The notes beneath the pieces are model-generated. The model did no database searches, was not told where the DNA came from, and was given only the letters and a program-made list of their open reading frames with translations. 64,000 bases of DNA, taken from assembly GCF_034555375.1 (NCBI RefSeq), contig NZ_CP140706.1:4703001-4767000 (forward strand), read 5' to 3'. Of the stretch, positions 20,929 through 31,687 are shown piece after piece (positions within the stretch are counted from its first letter, which is position 1; each line of letters starts with the position of its first letter). Origin of the DNA: Pseudomonas sp. B33.4. GTDB taxonomy: Bacteria > Pseudomonadota > Gammaproteobacteria > Pseudomonadales > Pseudomonadaceae. Made by a program: the position numbers and the translations under genes.

Positions 20929-21723
20929 TCAGCTCTCGACTACCGCCCTGCGCTCCCGGTTGACCAGCAAGCGCTCGGAAGTCTCCAACTGCATGCAGCG
21001 CTCCAGAAACAGATACATGTAGTCGTAGCTCTTGCAGATTGCTTGTCGCAACTCAGCCTGCAAGGCTTTGCTCGGGTTCATCCCGGCCAGGGTGCAGATG
21101 ATTTCCAGCGCTTCCCACGGATGGGCGTCGTCATACTGGGCATGCATCTTCAGCCACTTCATCGCCCGCTTGCGGTCTTCTTCCGGAAACGCGGCGGCGT
21201 AAACACCGGTCGAACAGACGACCGCCGACCACTCCCCGGTCGCGCCCTCGATCGCATAGTTAGTGGCCGCGATGGCCACAATCAGTGAATCGGCTGAACT
21301 GGTGTGCCAGCACCAATGACTCAAGGCATGCAGTTCCGGAGGCACTTGCTGGGCCTGAAGGTCTTCGAGACTGACGCCATGTGCGCGACTCCAATGCACC
21401 CAGTAATCGGCGTGATTGAGCTCAACGCGGATATTGCGCATCAGCCAGCGCCGCGCCATGTCTTCGCCCGGGTGTCGGGCAAACCTGGTTTTGGTGAGAT
21501 TCTGCGCCATGTACAACGCGAATTGCTCAACCACCGGCCAGCCCCCGATCAGGTACTGACGCATGGTTCTGGCGCTGAGCTTGTTATCACGCATGCGCAG
21601 ATAAAGTTCATGTTCGACAACCCGGCGCTTGCTCTCGCTGCAGTCCTGAATGAGCTGTTGTGCCCAGCCTGGATAACTTGCAGCTTCCATGAGTGGTCCG
21701 GTTCGGTTGAATGTGTCGATCAC
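20929..21723 (-). CDS. TenA/PqqC-like heme-oxygenase-fold protein
   Basis: I chose the GTG at 21723 because AAAAGGAG lies 8 bp upstream; it gives 264 residues. The sequence is helix-rich, with the segments LSARTMRQYLIGGWPVVEQFALY, NIRVELNHADYWVHWSRAHG and ALSHWCWHTSSADSLIVAIAATNYAIEGATGEW, which match the TenA/PqqC/iron-containing-redox-enzyme fold. Relatives are often annotated as TenA-family regulators in pseudomonads, but direct DNA binding is not evident. His and Glu residues in ELNHADYWVHW could bind metal. It lies 47 bp downstream of the GGDEF-EAL gene on the same strand and may be cotranscribed with it. Function unknown. Confidence 0.75.
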   Translation of the reverse strand: MIDTFNRTGPLMEAASYPGWAQQLIQDCSESKRRVVEHELYLRMRDNKLSARTMRQYLIGGWPVVEQFALYMAQNLTKTRFARHPGEDMARRWLMRNIRVELNHADYWVHWSRAHGVSLEDLQAQQVPPELHALSHWCWHTSSADSLIVAIAATNYAIEGATGEWSAVVCSTGVYAAAFPEEDRKRAMKWLKMHAQYDDAHPWEALEIICTLAGMNPSKALQAELRQAICKSYDYMYLFLERCMQLETSERLLVNRERRAVVES

Positions 21724-21769
21724 TGTTCGGCTCCTTTTGATTTGTGATTGTAAGGATCGGCAAGAGACT

Positions 21770-24229
21770 TCAACGGAACGTGCCAGGCGCTTTGAATAAC
21801 AGCGGTTGCGGTCTGGCGGGCCGACTTTGCAAACTGTCACAGGTAAACAACTGTGGGCGTTCTATAACATACCCTTGAGCGTAATCCACACCAATTTCAA
21901 GCAATGCCTGCTCGATCTGGGTTGTTTCAACAAACTCGGCAATTGTCTGCTTACCCATGACATGCCCGATGTGATTGATCACTTCGACCATTGCGCGGTT
22001 AATCGGGTCGTCCAGCATATCCTTTACGAAACTCCCGTCGATCTTCAGGAAGTCTACAGGCAAATGTTTCAGATAAGCGAATGAAGACATTCCGGCGCAA
22101 AAATCATCTAACGAAAAGTAGCAACCTAAGCCTTTGAGTTCATTAATAAATCTTATTGCGCTGCCCAGATTTGCAATTGCACTGGTTTCTGTAATTTCAA
22201 AACAAATCATTTCAGGCGGTATTGCGTAGTTAACAAACTGCTCGCGTAGAAAGTGCAAAAACGCGTCATCTCCTATAGTAATGCCTGACAGATTAATCGC
22301 ACACATTGCTAAAGGACCTTCATGTTCTTGCGCAATACATTGAGCAATAACCTTGAACACGTTCTGAACTACCCAGCGGTCCAGCTGACTCATCAACCCA
22401 TAACGTTCAGCAGCAGGAATGAAACTGTCAGGCAGAATCATTCGCCCGGCTTCGTCGTGCAGACGCAAGAGAATTTCGATGTGCCCGCCCTTGCTGTCAC
22501 TCGGCTTGAGGGGCGCGATTTCCTGGGCGTACAGACAAAAGCGGTCTTCTTCCAGCGCCATGTGCAGACGCTGTACCCAAGCCATTTCACCGAAGCGCAG
22601 CGACAGCTCGGAATCGTCGGCGTGGTAAACCTGTACGCGGTTACGGCCCTTTTCCTTGGCCATGTAGCAGGCCATGTCGGCAGCGCGCAGTGAGGCCTCA
22701 AGGGTCGTCGGGGTCTGCGCAACATGTACCAGACCAATACTCACCGTGGTCAGGAATGGCCGCCCTTTCCAGACAAAATGCAGATTCTGCACAGTCTGGC
22801 GCAGTGCTTCGGCGATTTTCTCCGCCGCCTCCGGTGCGCAGTTCTCCAGCAGAATGCCGAACTCATCACCGCCAAGCCGCGCCAGCGTATCGCCCTCGCG
22901 CAGTCCCGATTGCAGCAGCGTGCAGATGTGCCGCAACAGTTCATCGCCCGCAGCGTGACCACAAGTGTCGTTGACCAGTTTGAATTGATCGAGGTCGAGG
23001 AACATCAGCGCATGTCGTCCGGCATGGCGCGTGAGGTTGTGCAACGCCTGCTCCAGGCGATATTCGAACTCGCGACGGTTGGCAAGCCCGGTCAACGCGT
23101 CATGGGTAGCCTGCCACGACAGATTGGCGATGTATTGCCGCTCCTGAGTCATGTCATGCAGCACCAGCACCGTGCCACTGACCTTGCCGGCGTTGCGGAT
23201 CGGCGCACCGACCAGCGTCACCGACAATGTCGTGCCATCCAGACGCTGGATCAGTTTCGAATGTTCGCTGCCGCCACTGAGTTTGCCGCTGAGAATGTGC
23301 TCGATCAGCGTCAGGCCTTCGGCCTGAGCGTTGTCGTCGAGCAAATTGAACAGCGCGGCCAGCGGCAGGCCGGCGGCTTGTTCAGCCTTCCAGTGGGTCA
23401 TGGCTTCAGCGGCAGGGTTCATGTAATCGATGGCGCCGCTGACATCGGTGGTGATGACGCCATCACCGATCGAATGCAAGGTGACGTGCGCCCGATCCTT
23501 TTCCAGCTGCAGGGCTTCGGCAAAGGCGTGGCGCTGCTTGAGCAGTTTGTGTGTACGCAACAGCGCCAACAGGATCAAACCCAGTGCGGTGGCGATATTG
23601 GTGAACAACAAGAGTCGCAGAATCATCCGCGACCCCTCGCCGAGCGCATCACTGAACGCCTTGGCCGCAGGCGTCACGCCTTCGTTGATGGCGAGAATCT
23701 CACCTTTCCAGCGCTGGATATCAACCAGTGTGGCCTCGTTGTCAGAGATGCGCTGTTGCATCTCCCGGGCCACGTCATCGAGTTGCACCAGGTAGGCATC
23801 ACCGACTGTCCAGCGGTCGATGGCGGTTTCCAGGTAGCTGAAATGGCGAAAGTTCAGATACAGCCAGATCAGGCTTGAGACATCGTCCGGATGGTTGCCA
23901 CCCTTGAGGATACCCTCACGTGCGGCTTGCAGATCGGGCGGTTGCCGATCAAGCGCCAGACGCAATTGATGCCCACCCTGCGGCACGCTGATTGCGCTTT
24001 GATACTTGTGGTAAATGACCTCGTCACGGCTGTCGGCGTACAGATTGAGGTAGTAGATCGCGTCTTTCTGGCCTTTGGACCAAAGGCTTTCGCCGGCGAC
24101 GTAACCGCGAACGGCTGACAGCACGTAGAGACTCACGCCACCCAATAACGCTTGAAACAACACGACGGCAATAAATGGCCAGACGATGCCCAACAACCGT
24201 GGCGTTCCGAGAGTCCGCTTTTGCTTCAT
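21770..24229 (-). CDS. Membrane-bound GGDEF-EAL protein with PAS domain
   Basis: The 819-residue protein has two membrane segments (about 13-40 and 202-225) flanking a 160-residue periplasmic helical sensor region. A PAS-like domain follows (about 250-360, GDGVITTDVSGAIDYMNPAAEAM), then a GGDEF domain with intact GGDEF (453-457) and I-site REGD (444-447), and an EAL domain starting EILLRL (Glu585). EAL catalytic residues look preserved: INLSG, FEITETSAI, FSLDDFCAG, DFLKIDG, AEFVET and QGYVI. It could therefore both make and degrade c-di-GMP. The DNA for part of the EAL domain (about 21840-22340) is more AT-rich than the rest. Confidence 0.94.
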   Translation of the reverse strand: MKQKRTLGTPRLLGIVWPFIAVVLFQALLGGVSLYVLSAVRGYVAGESLWSKGQKDAIYYLNLYADSRDEVIYHKYQSAISVPQGGHQLRLALDRQPPDLQAAREGILKGGNHPDDVSSLIWLYLNFRHFSYLETAIDRWTVGDAYLVQLDDVAREMQQRISDNEATLVDIQRWKGEILAINEGVTPAAKAFSDALGEGSRMILRLLLFTNIATALGLILLALLRTHKLLKQRHAFAEALQLEKDRAHVTLHSIGDGVITTDVSGAIDYMNPAAEAMTHWKAEQAAGLPLAALFNLLDDNAQAEGLTLIEHILSGKLSGGSEHSKLIQRLDGTTLSVTLVGAPIRNAGKVSGTVLVLHDMTQERQYIANLSWQATHDALTGLANRREFEYRLEQALHNLTRHAGRHALMFLDLDQFKLVNDTCGHAAGDELLRHICTLLQSGLREGDTLARLGGDEFGILLENCAPEAAEKIAEALRQTVQNLHFVWKGRPFLTTVSIGLVHVAQTPTTLEASLRAADMACYMAKEKGRNRVQVYHADDSELSLRFGEMAWVQRLHMALEEDRFCLYAQEIAPLKPSDSKGGHIEILLRLHDEAGRMILPDSFIPAAERYGLMSQLDRWVVQNVFKVIAQCIAQEHEGPLAMCAINLSGITIGDDAFLHFLREQFVNYAIPPEMICFEITETSAIANLGSAIRFINELKGLGCYFSLDDFCAGMSSFAYLKHLPVDFLKIDGSFVKDMLDDPINRAMVEVINHIGHVMGKQTIAEFVETTQIEQALLEIGVDYAQGYVIERPQLFTCDSLQSRPARPQPLLFKAPGTFR

Positions 24230-24364
24230 GAGATCCCTTGCGCAAGCACTGCCAGATGAACACCGGAAAATCCCGCTCCTGACAGCTCAGCCTAGGCTAA
24301 TTTTCGACATATCAAAGGGACAGCTCTGCCGTCCTCTAGGTCGATTGTGCAAGTGGCTGGCCTG

Positions 24365-24378
24365 CTGAAGCGCTTCAG
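24365..24378. promoter_or_regulatory. Perfect 14-bp palindrome upstream of the GGDEF-EAL gene
   Basis: CTGAAGCGCTTCAG is self-complementary and lies about 136 bp upstream of the GGDEF-EAL start, in the 201-bp gap that must carry its promoter. It looks like a dimeric operator; no regulator is identified. Confidence 0.35.
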
Positions 24379-24430
24379 GTGATTTTATTCAATGCAATTC
24401 AAGCACTAAGCACAGAAACCGGGACGAAAC

Positions 24431-26257
24431 TCAAGGGCGCTGGATCTGCTGCAAGTGGCCATAGAGCTTGGCATACAGGCCACCGTCGGCAATCAACTGC
24501 TGATGATCACCGTCTTCGGCGACCTGACCACCGTCGAACACCAGCACGCGATCAGCCTGCTTCACCGCTGACAGTCGGTGAGCAATGATCAGCGTAGTGC
24601 GGCCATTGAGGAATCGCGCCATCGCCTGATGCAGGTTGTACTCGGTGGCGGCGTCGAGGGCCGAGGTGGCTTCGTCGAGGATCACCACTTTCGGCTCGGC
24701 AAGGATCATCCGCGCAATTGCCAGGCGCTGGCGCTGGCCGCCGGAGAGGCGCACGCCCGAGCGGCCAACGATACTGTCCAGACCACTGGGCAAGGCACGG
24801 ATGGTCGCTTCGAGCTGAGCGATTTCCAGCGCCTGCCAGCAGGCTTCGTCACTGCGGGTGCGGCCCATGGTCAGGTTGGCGCGCACGGTGTCGTTGAACA
24901 GCGCCGGGTGCTGCAGCACCACGGCGACGTTTTCGCGAACCGTTTCCAGACCGATCTCCTGCTGGCTCGAGCCGCCGAAGCGGATGGTGCCGGACAGCGG
25001 TGTATACAGCCCGAGCAGCAACTGCACGAGGGTGCTTTTACCGCCACCGCTGGCGCCGACAATCGCAACTTTTTCCCCGGGGGCGATCGACAGATTCAGT
25101 TGGTCCAGCACCAGTTCATCGCCATAGCCGAAGCTCAGGCCTTGCACCTGAATGCCGACGGTCTCACGCCCCTTGAACGGGTCGACACCACCCGGATACT
25201 GCGGCTCGTCGGCGCGCGCCAGCAGTTCGTTGATCCGCGCCAGCGCCCCGCCCGCCGCGTAGTAGGCGTATTGCAGGTTCAGCAGTTGCTCGACCGGGCC
25301 GATCATGAACCACAGGTAACTGAACACCGCGAGCATCTGGCCGATCGACAGATCGGAAAACAATACCGTGAGCATCGCTGCCGCACGGAAGATGTCGATG
25401 CCGAACTGGAACAGCAAACCACTGGCGCGGTTGGAGGCGTCGGTTTTCCACTGCGAGTTGACCGCGTAATTGCGCACTTCCTGCGCACGCAGACCAAGCC
25501 TGCCAAGGAAAAAGCCCTGACGGTTGCCGGCGCGGATTTCCTGAATCGCATCGAGGGTTTCGCTCAGCGCCTGAGTGAAGCGCGCGGTGCTGTCGTTCTC
25601 GAGTTTCTTCAGGTGTTTGACCCGTTTGCCCAACTGCACCGTGGCGTAGATCACCAACGGGTTGAACAGCAGAATCAGCAGCGCCAGTTTCCAGTGCATC
25701 CACATCAGGATGCTCGCGGTGCCGACCAGCGTCAGCATCGCCACCAGAAAACGACTGAGGGTTTCACCGACAAATTTGTCGAGGGTATCGAGATCGGTGA
25801 CCAGGTGCGTGGTCACCGTGCCGCTACCGAGGCTTTCGTATTCGCCGAGGGATATCCGCTTGAGCCGCTCAATCAGGCGCACACGGATGCGGTAAACGAT
25901 GTCCTTGGCCAGCCGCGCAAACAGCCGCGCCTGCAATACGCCAAAACACAAGGCACTGCAACGCAACGTCAGGGTGACCACGAGCATCAGGCCGATGTAG
26001 CCCGCCGCTTGTTGCCACATACCCGGCAGCACGTGATTCATGACTTTCAGCGCCGAATCACCGTGGCCGAGCAGAACCTCGTCCACCAGCAACGGCAGCA
26101 ACAACGGAATCGGTACGCTGCACAGCGTCGCCAGAACGGCCACGCCGTTGGCGATCCACAGGGATTTTTTGTGATGAAGTGCCAGGCGCCGGACTTCTGC
26201 CCAGCTCAGCCGGTCGACACGCTTTACGGCTGGCGTGTCATCGGCCAGATCAGACAC
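24431..26257 (-). CDS. ABC exporter, fused permease and ATPase (MsbA/MDR type)
   Basis: The 608-residue half-transporter has an N-terminal six-helix ABC transmembrane domain (about 30-330) and a nucleotide-binding domain (about 360-605). Visible motifs are Walker A GASGGGKST, the signature LSGGQRQRLAIAR, Walker B VVILDEATSALD and the H-loop IIAHRLSAV. It would act as a homodimer exporting a lipid, peptide or drug; the substrate is unknown. Its start overlaps the stop of the upstream DsbA-like gene by 8 bp, which suggests an operon trhO, dsbA-like, ABC. No partner periplasmic or outer-membrane protein is beside it. Confidence 0.92.
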   Translation of the reverse strand: MSDLADDTPAVKRVDRLSWAEVRRLALHHKKSLWIANGVAVLATLCSVPIPLLLPLLVDEVLLGHGDSALKVMNHVLPGMWQQAAGYIGLMLVVTLTLRCSALCFGVLQARLFARLAKDIVYRIRVRLIERLKRISLGEYESLGSGTVTTHLVTDLDTLDKFVGETLSRFLVAMLTLVGTASILMWMHWKLALLILLFNPLVIYATVQLGKRVKHLKKLENDSTARFTQALSETLDAIQEIRAGNRQGFFLGRLGLRAQEVRNYAVNSQWKTDASNRASGLLFQFGIDIFRAAAMLTVLFSDLSIGQMLAVFSYLWFMIGPVEQLLNLQYAYYAAGGALARINELLARADEPQYPGGVDPFKGRETVGIQVQGLSFGYGDELVLDQLNLSIAPGEKVAIVGASGGGKSTLVQLLLGLYTPLSGTIRFGGSSQQEIGLETVRENVAVVLQHPALFNDTVRANLTMGRTRSDEACWQALEIAQLEATIRALPSGLDSIVGRSGVRLSGGQRQRLAIARMILAEPKVVILDEATSALDAATEYNLHQAMARFLNGRTTLIIAHRLSAVKQADRVLVFDGGQVAEDGDHQQLIADGGLYAKLYGHLQQIQRP

Positions 26258-26885
26258 AGGCCGCGCGTTCCAGCCAGCGGCCGAGCAATGGCGATAGCTC
26301 GCTGAGCGGTTGATAGCCGTTGGTCAGCAGCGCCAGTTGGCCGTTGCGTTCGGCCAGCAGGGTCGGGAAACCGGCGATGCCGAGATCCTGCACCCAGCTG
26401 AAATCGGCCTGAGTCGCTTTGTGCTGATCGGCATGATCGAACAACGCCGCGAATTCGATACGCGGCACACCGGCCTGCTCGGCCAGTTCCACCAGCACGC
26501 TGGCCTGGGTGACATCGCGACCTTCAGCGTAAAACGCCTGCTGGATCAGTCCGACCAGTGTCCACGCGCAATCCGGCGCCAGACTGCGCGCAGTAACGAT
26601 CGCCCGGCAGGCCGGTTCGGTGTCGTAGACAAAACCGTCGGGCAACGCGCCATCAAACTTGAACGGCTGACCGGTGGCCTCGGTGACCGCTTGCCAGTGT
26701 TCAAGAATGTAGCGACGCGTGGTCGGCTCCAGCGCCGCGCCACTGCCGGTGCGCAAACCACCGACCACCAGATGCAGCTCGACTCCGGCTGCCTGCGCCT
26801 GCTCGACCAATGCCTTGGCCACCGGAGCGAAACCCCAGCACCACGAACACATCGGGTCCATCACATAGAGCAGGCGTGCAGACAT
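26250..26885 (-). CDS. DsbA-family protein with CSWC motif
   Basis: The ATG at 26885 gives 211 residues beginning MSARLLYVMDPMCSWCWGFAPV. The CSWC motif at 13-16 sits at the start of a thioredoxin-fold helix, as in FrnE-like and other cytoplasmic DsbA-family oxidoreductases. There is no signal peptide, so it probably acts in the cytoplasm. The cis-proline region IAGFPTLLAERNGQL is present. The gene follows trhO by 2 bp and overlaps the ABC exporter gene. Its partner protein is unknown. Confidence 0.85.
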   Translation of the reverse strand: MSARLLYVMDPMCSWCWGFAPVAKALVEQAQAAGVELHLVVGGLRTGSGAALEPTTRRYILEHWQAVTEATGQPFKFDGALPDGFVYDTEPACRAIVTARSLAPDCAWTLVGLIQQAFYAEGRDVTQASVLVELAEQAGVPRIEFAALFDHADQHKATQADFSWVQDLGIAGFPTLLAERNGQLALLTNGYQPLSELSPLLGRWLERAACV

Positions 26886-26887
26886 GG

Positions 26888-27829
26888 TTAAGCCTCGGTG
26901 GATGCTTGCTTGTAGTTGTAGCCGATCGGATGCGGCATGTTGCGCGCCTTGGCCAGCTCGATCTGCTTCTGCCGATCGATGGCACTGCGCCGGGTCTTTT
27001 CGCTCAGTTTGTCCCAGCAATGCGGGCAGCTGATGCCGGCGACGTAATGCTCGGAGGCGCGATCCTCAACGCTGACCGGTGTGCGGCAGGCATGACATTG
27101 ATCGTAGTCGCCTTCGCTGAGGTCGTGACGCACGGTCACGCGGTTGTCGAACACAAAGCAGTCGCCCTGCCATTTGGTTTCTTCCTGCGGCACTTCTTCA
27201 AGGTACTTCAGGATGCCACCCTTGAGGTGGTAAACCTCTTCATAGCCTTCGCTGAGCATGTAGCTCGAAGCTTTCTCGCAGCGAATGCCACCGGTGCAGA
27301 ACATCGCGACCTTCTTGTGCACGGCCGGATTGAAGTGTTCTTTGATGTAGTCAGGGAATTCGCGAAAACTGGTGGTTTTCGGATCGATGGCGCCTTCGAA
27401 GGTACCGATCGACACTTCGTAATCGTTACGGGTGTCGATCAACAGCACTTCCGGGTCGCTGATCAACGCGTTCCAGTCTTGCGGATCAACGTAGGTGCCG
27501 ACCTTCTTGTTCGGGTCGACGCCTTCGACACCGAGGGTGACGATCTCTTTCTTCAGTTTGACCTTGGTGCGATAGAACGGCTGCTCGTCGCAGTACGACT
27601 CTTTGTGATCGATGTCGATCATGCGTGGGTCGTTCTTGAGCCAGGCGAGCAGTCCGTCGATGCCTTCGCGGCTGCCGGACACCGTGCCATTGATGCCTTC
27701 TTCGGCGATCAGCAGGGTGCCTTTGATCTGGTTGTCGACCATCGCTTGCAGTAGCGGCTCGCGCAGGTTGACGTAATCTTCGAGGGTGACGAACTTATAC
27801 AGTGCCGCCACGACAATCGGTTGTGTCAT
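26888..27829 (-). CDS. trhO: tRNA uridine(34) hydroxylase TrhO (rhodanese domain)
   Basis: TrhO hydroxylates U34 of certain tRNAs using oxygen, a step toward cmo5U and mo5U. The 313-residue protein has an acylphosphatase-like N-terminal domain ([17 protein letters not shown]), a rhodanese domain ([20 protein letters not shown]) with the active-site loop FCTGGIRC (Cys178 and Cys184), and a C-terminal cysteine-rich part ([17 protein letters not shown]). The length matches YceA/TrhO. It heads the minus-strand operon with the DsbA-like and ABC genes and starts downstream of the bolA terminator. Confidence 0.94.
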   Translation of the reverse strand: MTQPIVVAALYKFVTLEDYVNLREPLLQAMVDNQIKGTLLIAEEGINGTVSGSREGIDGLLAWLKNDPRMIDIDHKESYCDEQPFYRTKVKLKKEIVTLGVEGVDPNKKVGTYVDPQDWNALISDPEVLLIDTRNDYEVSIGTFEGAIDPKTTSFREFPDYIKEHFNPAVHKKVAMFCTGGIRCEKASSYMLSEGYEEVYHLKGGILKYLEEVPQEETKWQGDCFVFDNRVTVRHDLSEGDYDQCHACRTPVSVEDRASEHYVAGISCPHCWDKLSEKTRRSAIDRQKQIELAKARNMPHPIGYNYKQASTEA

Positions 27830-27873
27830 GGGTATTTCTCCAGGTGGCTACCCTCGCAAAGGGTGAACCGGAT

Positions 27874-27905
27874 TGAAAAAAAACGCGCCGGGTTAGCGGC
27901 GCGTT
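27874..27905 (-). terminator. Strong terminator downstream of bolA
   Basis: AACGCGCCG and CGGCGCGTT pair perfectly around GGTTAG (27882-27905), followed on the minus strand by eight T residues. It ends the DUF2059-bolA transcript just before trhO. Confidence 0.92.
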
Positions 27906-27924
27906 GCGGATTCTAGCAAAAAAG

Positions 27925-28006
27925 CAGCTTCAAGCGGCGAGCTTCAAGCGACAAGCCAGGAACACTCGCCTTTAGCTTGCAGCTTGCCGCTTCAAGCTTG
28001 CGGCTG
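27925..28006. repeat. Imperfect inverted repeat of the GCTTCAAGC class, reaching into bolA
   Basis: Two arms of about 32 bp built from GCTTCAAGC/AGCTTGC units (27925-27956 and 27975-28006) face each other. The right arm covers the last codons and the stop of bolA. Confidence 0.7.
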
Positions 28007-28297
28007 CCGTCCTCCGGCACAGGTTGGCGACGCCGGAGCGGCGCCGATCTCTGCCCATTCCTGCGGGGTGTAGGTGTGCAGCGCCAACGCATGGAACTCG
28101 CCCATCAGCTCGCCGAGCGTGCCGTAGACTTTCTGGTGGCGCTTGACCCGGTTCAGGCCGTCAAACTGCGCGCTGACCACCACGGCCTTGTAGTGCGTCT
28201 GCAACCCGCGACTGTGCATGTGGCTTTCATCCAGCACTTGCAGATGTTCGGGCTGAAGCAGCGCCAGCGTCGATTCGATGCGTTGTTGCATGGTCAT
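27992..28297 (-). CDS. bolA: BolA family protein
   Basis: The ATG at 28297 has GGAG upstream and gives 101 residues. The BolA fold is clear: LQVLDESHMHSRGLQTHYKAVVVSAQFDGLNRVKRHQKVYGTLGEL, with the helix-turn-helix-like region and the conserved His residues that help coordinate Fe-S clusters with monothiol glutaredoxins. The tail, CAGGRQPQA, is encoded by an intergenic repeat arm. It lies 12 bp after the DUF2059 gene in the same direction. BolA proteins act in iron handling and stress-linked morphology. Confidence 0.93.
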   Translation of the reverse strand: MTMQQRIESTLALLQPEHLQVLDESHMHSRGLQTHYKAVVVSAQFDGLNRVKRHQKVYGTLGELMGEFHALALHTYTPQEWAEIGAAPASPTCAGGRQPQA

Positions 28298-28309
28298 CAC
28301 GAACTCCGC

Positions 28310-28825
28310 TTACTTCTTCTTGGCCGGTGCAGCTGCAGGAGCCAGCTCTTTGGTCATGTCGTCGAGCAGCTTGTTGACGACCGGTACGGCGCTTTCCAGT
28401 TTGGCCTGGGTCATCTGGGCCGATTGCTGAGTCAGCTGCGGCATTTTTTCCAGGACTTTCTTGCCCAGTGGCGACTGGTAGAACGCGACCAGGTCTTTCA
28501 GCTCGGATTCGCTGAAGTTAGTGGTGTAGAGCTTGACCATGTCCGGCTTCAGCTTGTTCCAGCCAATGGCCTGGTCCAGCGCGGCGTTGGCCTTGGCCTG
28601 GTAGGTTTCCAGGACGGCTTTCTTGGCTTCCGGGGCTTTGGTCTGTTCAAAACGCTGAGCGAACATTTGCTGCACTTGCATGTACACCGGAGTGCCCAGC
28701 TTGTCAGCGTGCGCCAGGGTCAAGAAAGCTTCAGCACTGGCGTTGTGGCTGGCGGTATCGGCAAGCACCTGGCCGCTGGCGCAAACCAGTGCAACCGCGG
28801 TGCAGATGGCACGAAGACGAGTCAT
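28310..28825 (-). CDS. Secreted DUF2059 protein
   Basis: The 171-residue protein has a signal peptide ending at about residue 22 (GQVLA, then DTASHN). The body carries the DUF2059 pattern YTTNFSESELKDLVAFYQSPLGKKVLEKMPQL, and the C-terminus is a run of alanine, proline and lysine. The family is periplasmic and of unknown role. It precedes bolA by 12 bp on the same strand and is divergent from fumC, an arrangement conserved in pseudomonads. Confidence 0.88.
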   Translation of the reverse strand: MTRLRAICTAVALVCASGQVLADTASHNASAEAFLTLAHADKLGTPVYMQVQQMFAQRFEQTKAPEAKKAVLETYQAKANAALDQAIGWNKLKPDMVKLYTTNFSESELKDLVAFYQSPLGKKVLEKMPQLTQQSAQMTQAKLESAVPVVNKLLDDMTKELAPAAAPAKKK

Positions 28826-29018
28826 CGAGTTTCCTTTTCAGCTAGGCGAGGTAAAACCCCAAGGGCGACCATTCTGCGCCTAAAAAACCTTGTCGCTCAA
28901 CCCCCGAGCCTTGCCGCGCTTGATTGCCCGGGTTTTACCGGTCAACAATCGGTTCGATGGAACCACCACGGCCGATGCCGGCCTAAACTGCGCAAACAGA
29001 CCAACAGGAGTGTGCACG

Positions 29019-30413
<1,395 letters not shown>

Positions 30414-30438
30414 GTTTTCTAGCGCCTGAAAGTCCGTC

Positions 30439-30502
30439 TTCGCGAGCAGGCTCGCTCCCACATTGGAATGCACTTCCCTGTGGGAGCGAGCTTGCTCGCG
30501 AA
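30439..30502. repeat. REP doublet between fumC and the EamA gene
   Basis: Arms of 24 bp (30439-30462 and 30479-30502), of the TTCGCGAGCAGGCTCGCTCC class, lie between two convergent genes with only 16 bp of loop. It can serve as a transcription end in both directions. Confidence 0.85.
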
Positions 30503-30517
30503 TGGGAGCGACGCGGT

Positions 30518-31477
30518 CTAACTGGCAGCCATCTTCATCCGTCGTGCTTTGAGCCCGGCAATCAACGAAGGCCCCAACGCCACCAGCGCCGACCCCAGCA
30601 CCACCAGCACCGCGCCGCCATACCCAAGTCCGTTGATCTGTTCGGCATGCACATATTCGGGCCAGATCCCGGCCGCAATCGCCACCGCGCCGAACGTCAC
30701 CAACGGCGTAATCGCCAATGTCGCACTGACCCGGGACGCTTCCCAGTGCGCCAGCGCTTCCGCAAACGCGCCATAGGCAATCAGCGTGTTCATGCAGCAC
30801 GCCAACAGCAACCAGCCCTGCAATGGACTCAAATTCAGCGCTTCCAGCGGATGCACCCACGGCGTCAGCAACAGTGCGCAGAACAGATAAATCACCATCA
30901 TCACTTGCAGTGAGTTCCACACCGTCAGCAATTGCTTCTGGCCCAGCGCATAGAAGGTCCACACCGTCGACGCCAACAGCACCAGCAGCACACCTGCGGT
31001 GTAATCCGACAGCGAGGTCAGCAGCTCCGCCAGGCGCTGATTGAAGAACAGCACAAAACCGATCAACAGCACCGCCAAGCCAATGCCCTGGCCAATACTG
31101 AAACGCTCCTTGAACACAAACAGACTGGCGATCAGCAACATGATCGGGCCCATTTGCACCACCAGTTGCGCGGTGCCGGGGCTGAGCAGATTGAGGCCCA
31201 TCAGGTACAACACATAGTTGCCGACCAGTCCGAGCACCGCCATCAGCACCAGCCAGCCACCCTTCGGCCCGAGCACTTTACGGCTGGGCAGGCGTTTCAC
31301 TGCGCTCAGATAGATGAACAGACAACCACCGGAAACCAACAGACGAAACCAGGTCACCGTGACCGGGTCCATCACCAGCAGCACCTGTTTGAGTTTGATC
31401 GGCAGGATGCCCCACAAAAAAGCGGTCAGCAGCGCCAGGAACAAGCCGTAGACCCAGCGACCGGATGAAATGTGCAT
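30518..31477 (-). CDS. EamA/DMT-family transporter
   Basis: The protein has about 319 residues from the internal ATG (MHISSGRWVYG) and roughly ten hydrophobic segments in two homologous EamA halves, for example LFLALLTAFLWGILPI and ALLTPWV to LLLACCMNTLIAYGAFA. Members export small metabolites such as amino acids or act as permeases; the substrate here is unknown. An extra eight residues from an upstream TTG are possible. It faces fumC with a REP doublet between. Confidence 0.87.
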   Translation of the reverse strand: MHISSGRWVYGLFLALLTAFLWGILPIKLKQVLLVMDPVTVTWFRLLVSGGCLFIYLSAVKRLPSRKVLGPKGGWLVLMAVLGLVGNYVLYLMGLNLLSPGTAQLVVQMGPIMLLIASLFVFKERFSIGQGIGLAVLLIGFVLFFNQRLAELLTSLSDYTAGVLLVLLASTVWTFYALGQKQLLTVWNSLQVMMVIYLFCALLLTPWVHPLEALNLSPLQGWLLLACCMNTLIAYGAFAEALAHWEASRVSATLAITPLVTFGAVAIAAGIWPEYVHAEQINGLGYGGAVLVVLGSALVALGPSLIAGLKARRMKMAAS

Positions 31478-31687
31478 GGAAACCCCAAAGCCTGCTGACA
31501 AGTGCGCTCATTCTAGGCCTGCCACTGATCGCGACACAGGGACAGTTGCGCTCAGGACGCGAATGAAACTGTGCAGGTCGCAGCATTAAATTGACACGGC
31601 GCCGTTGATCGGCTGGCCGGGCGCGTCAAGTGCTTCAGGCATAAGCTCATTGGATCCCTTTCAGCGCACCAGCCAAGGAGACCGATC

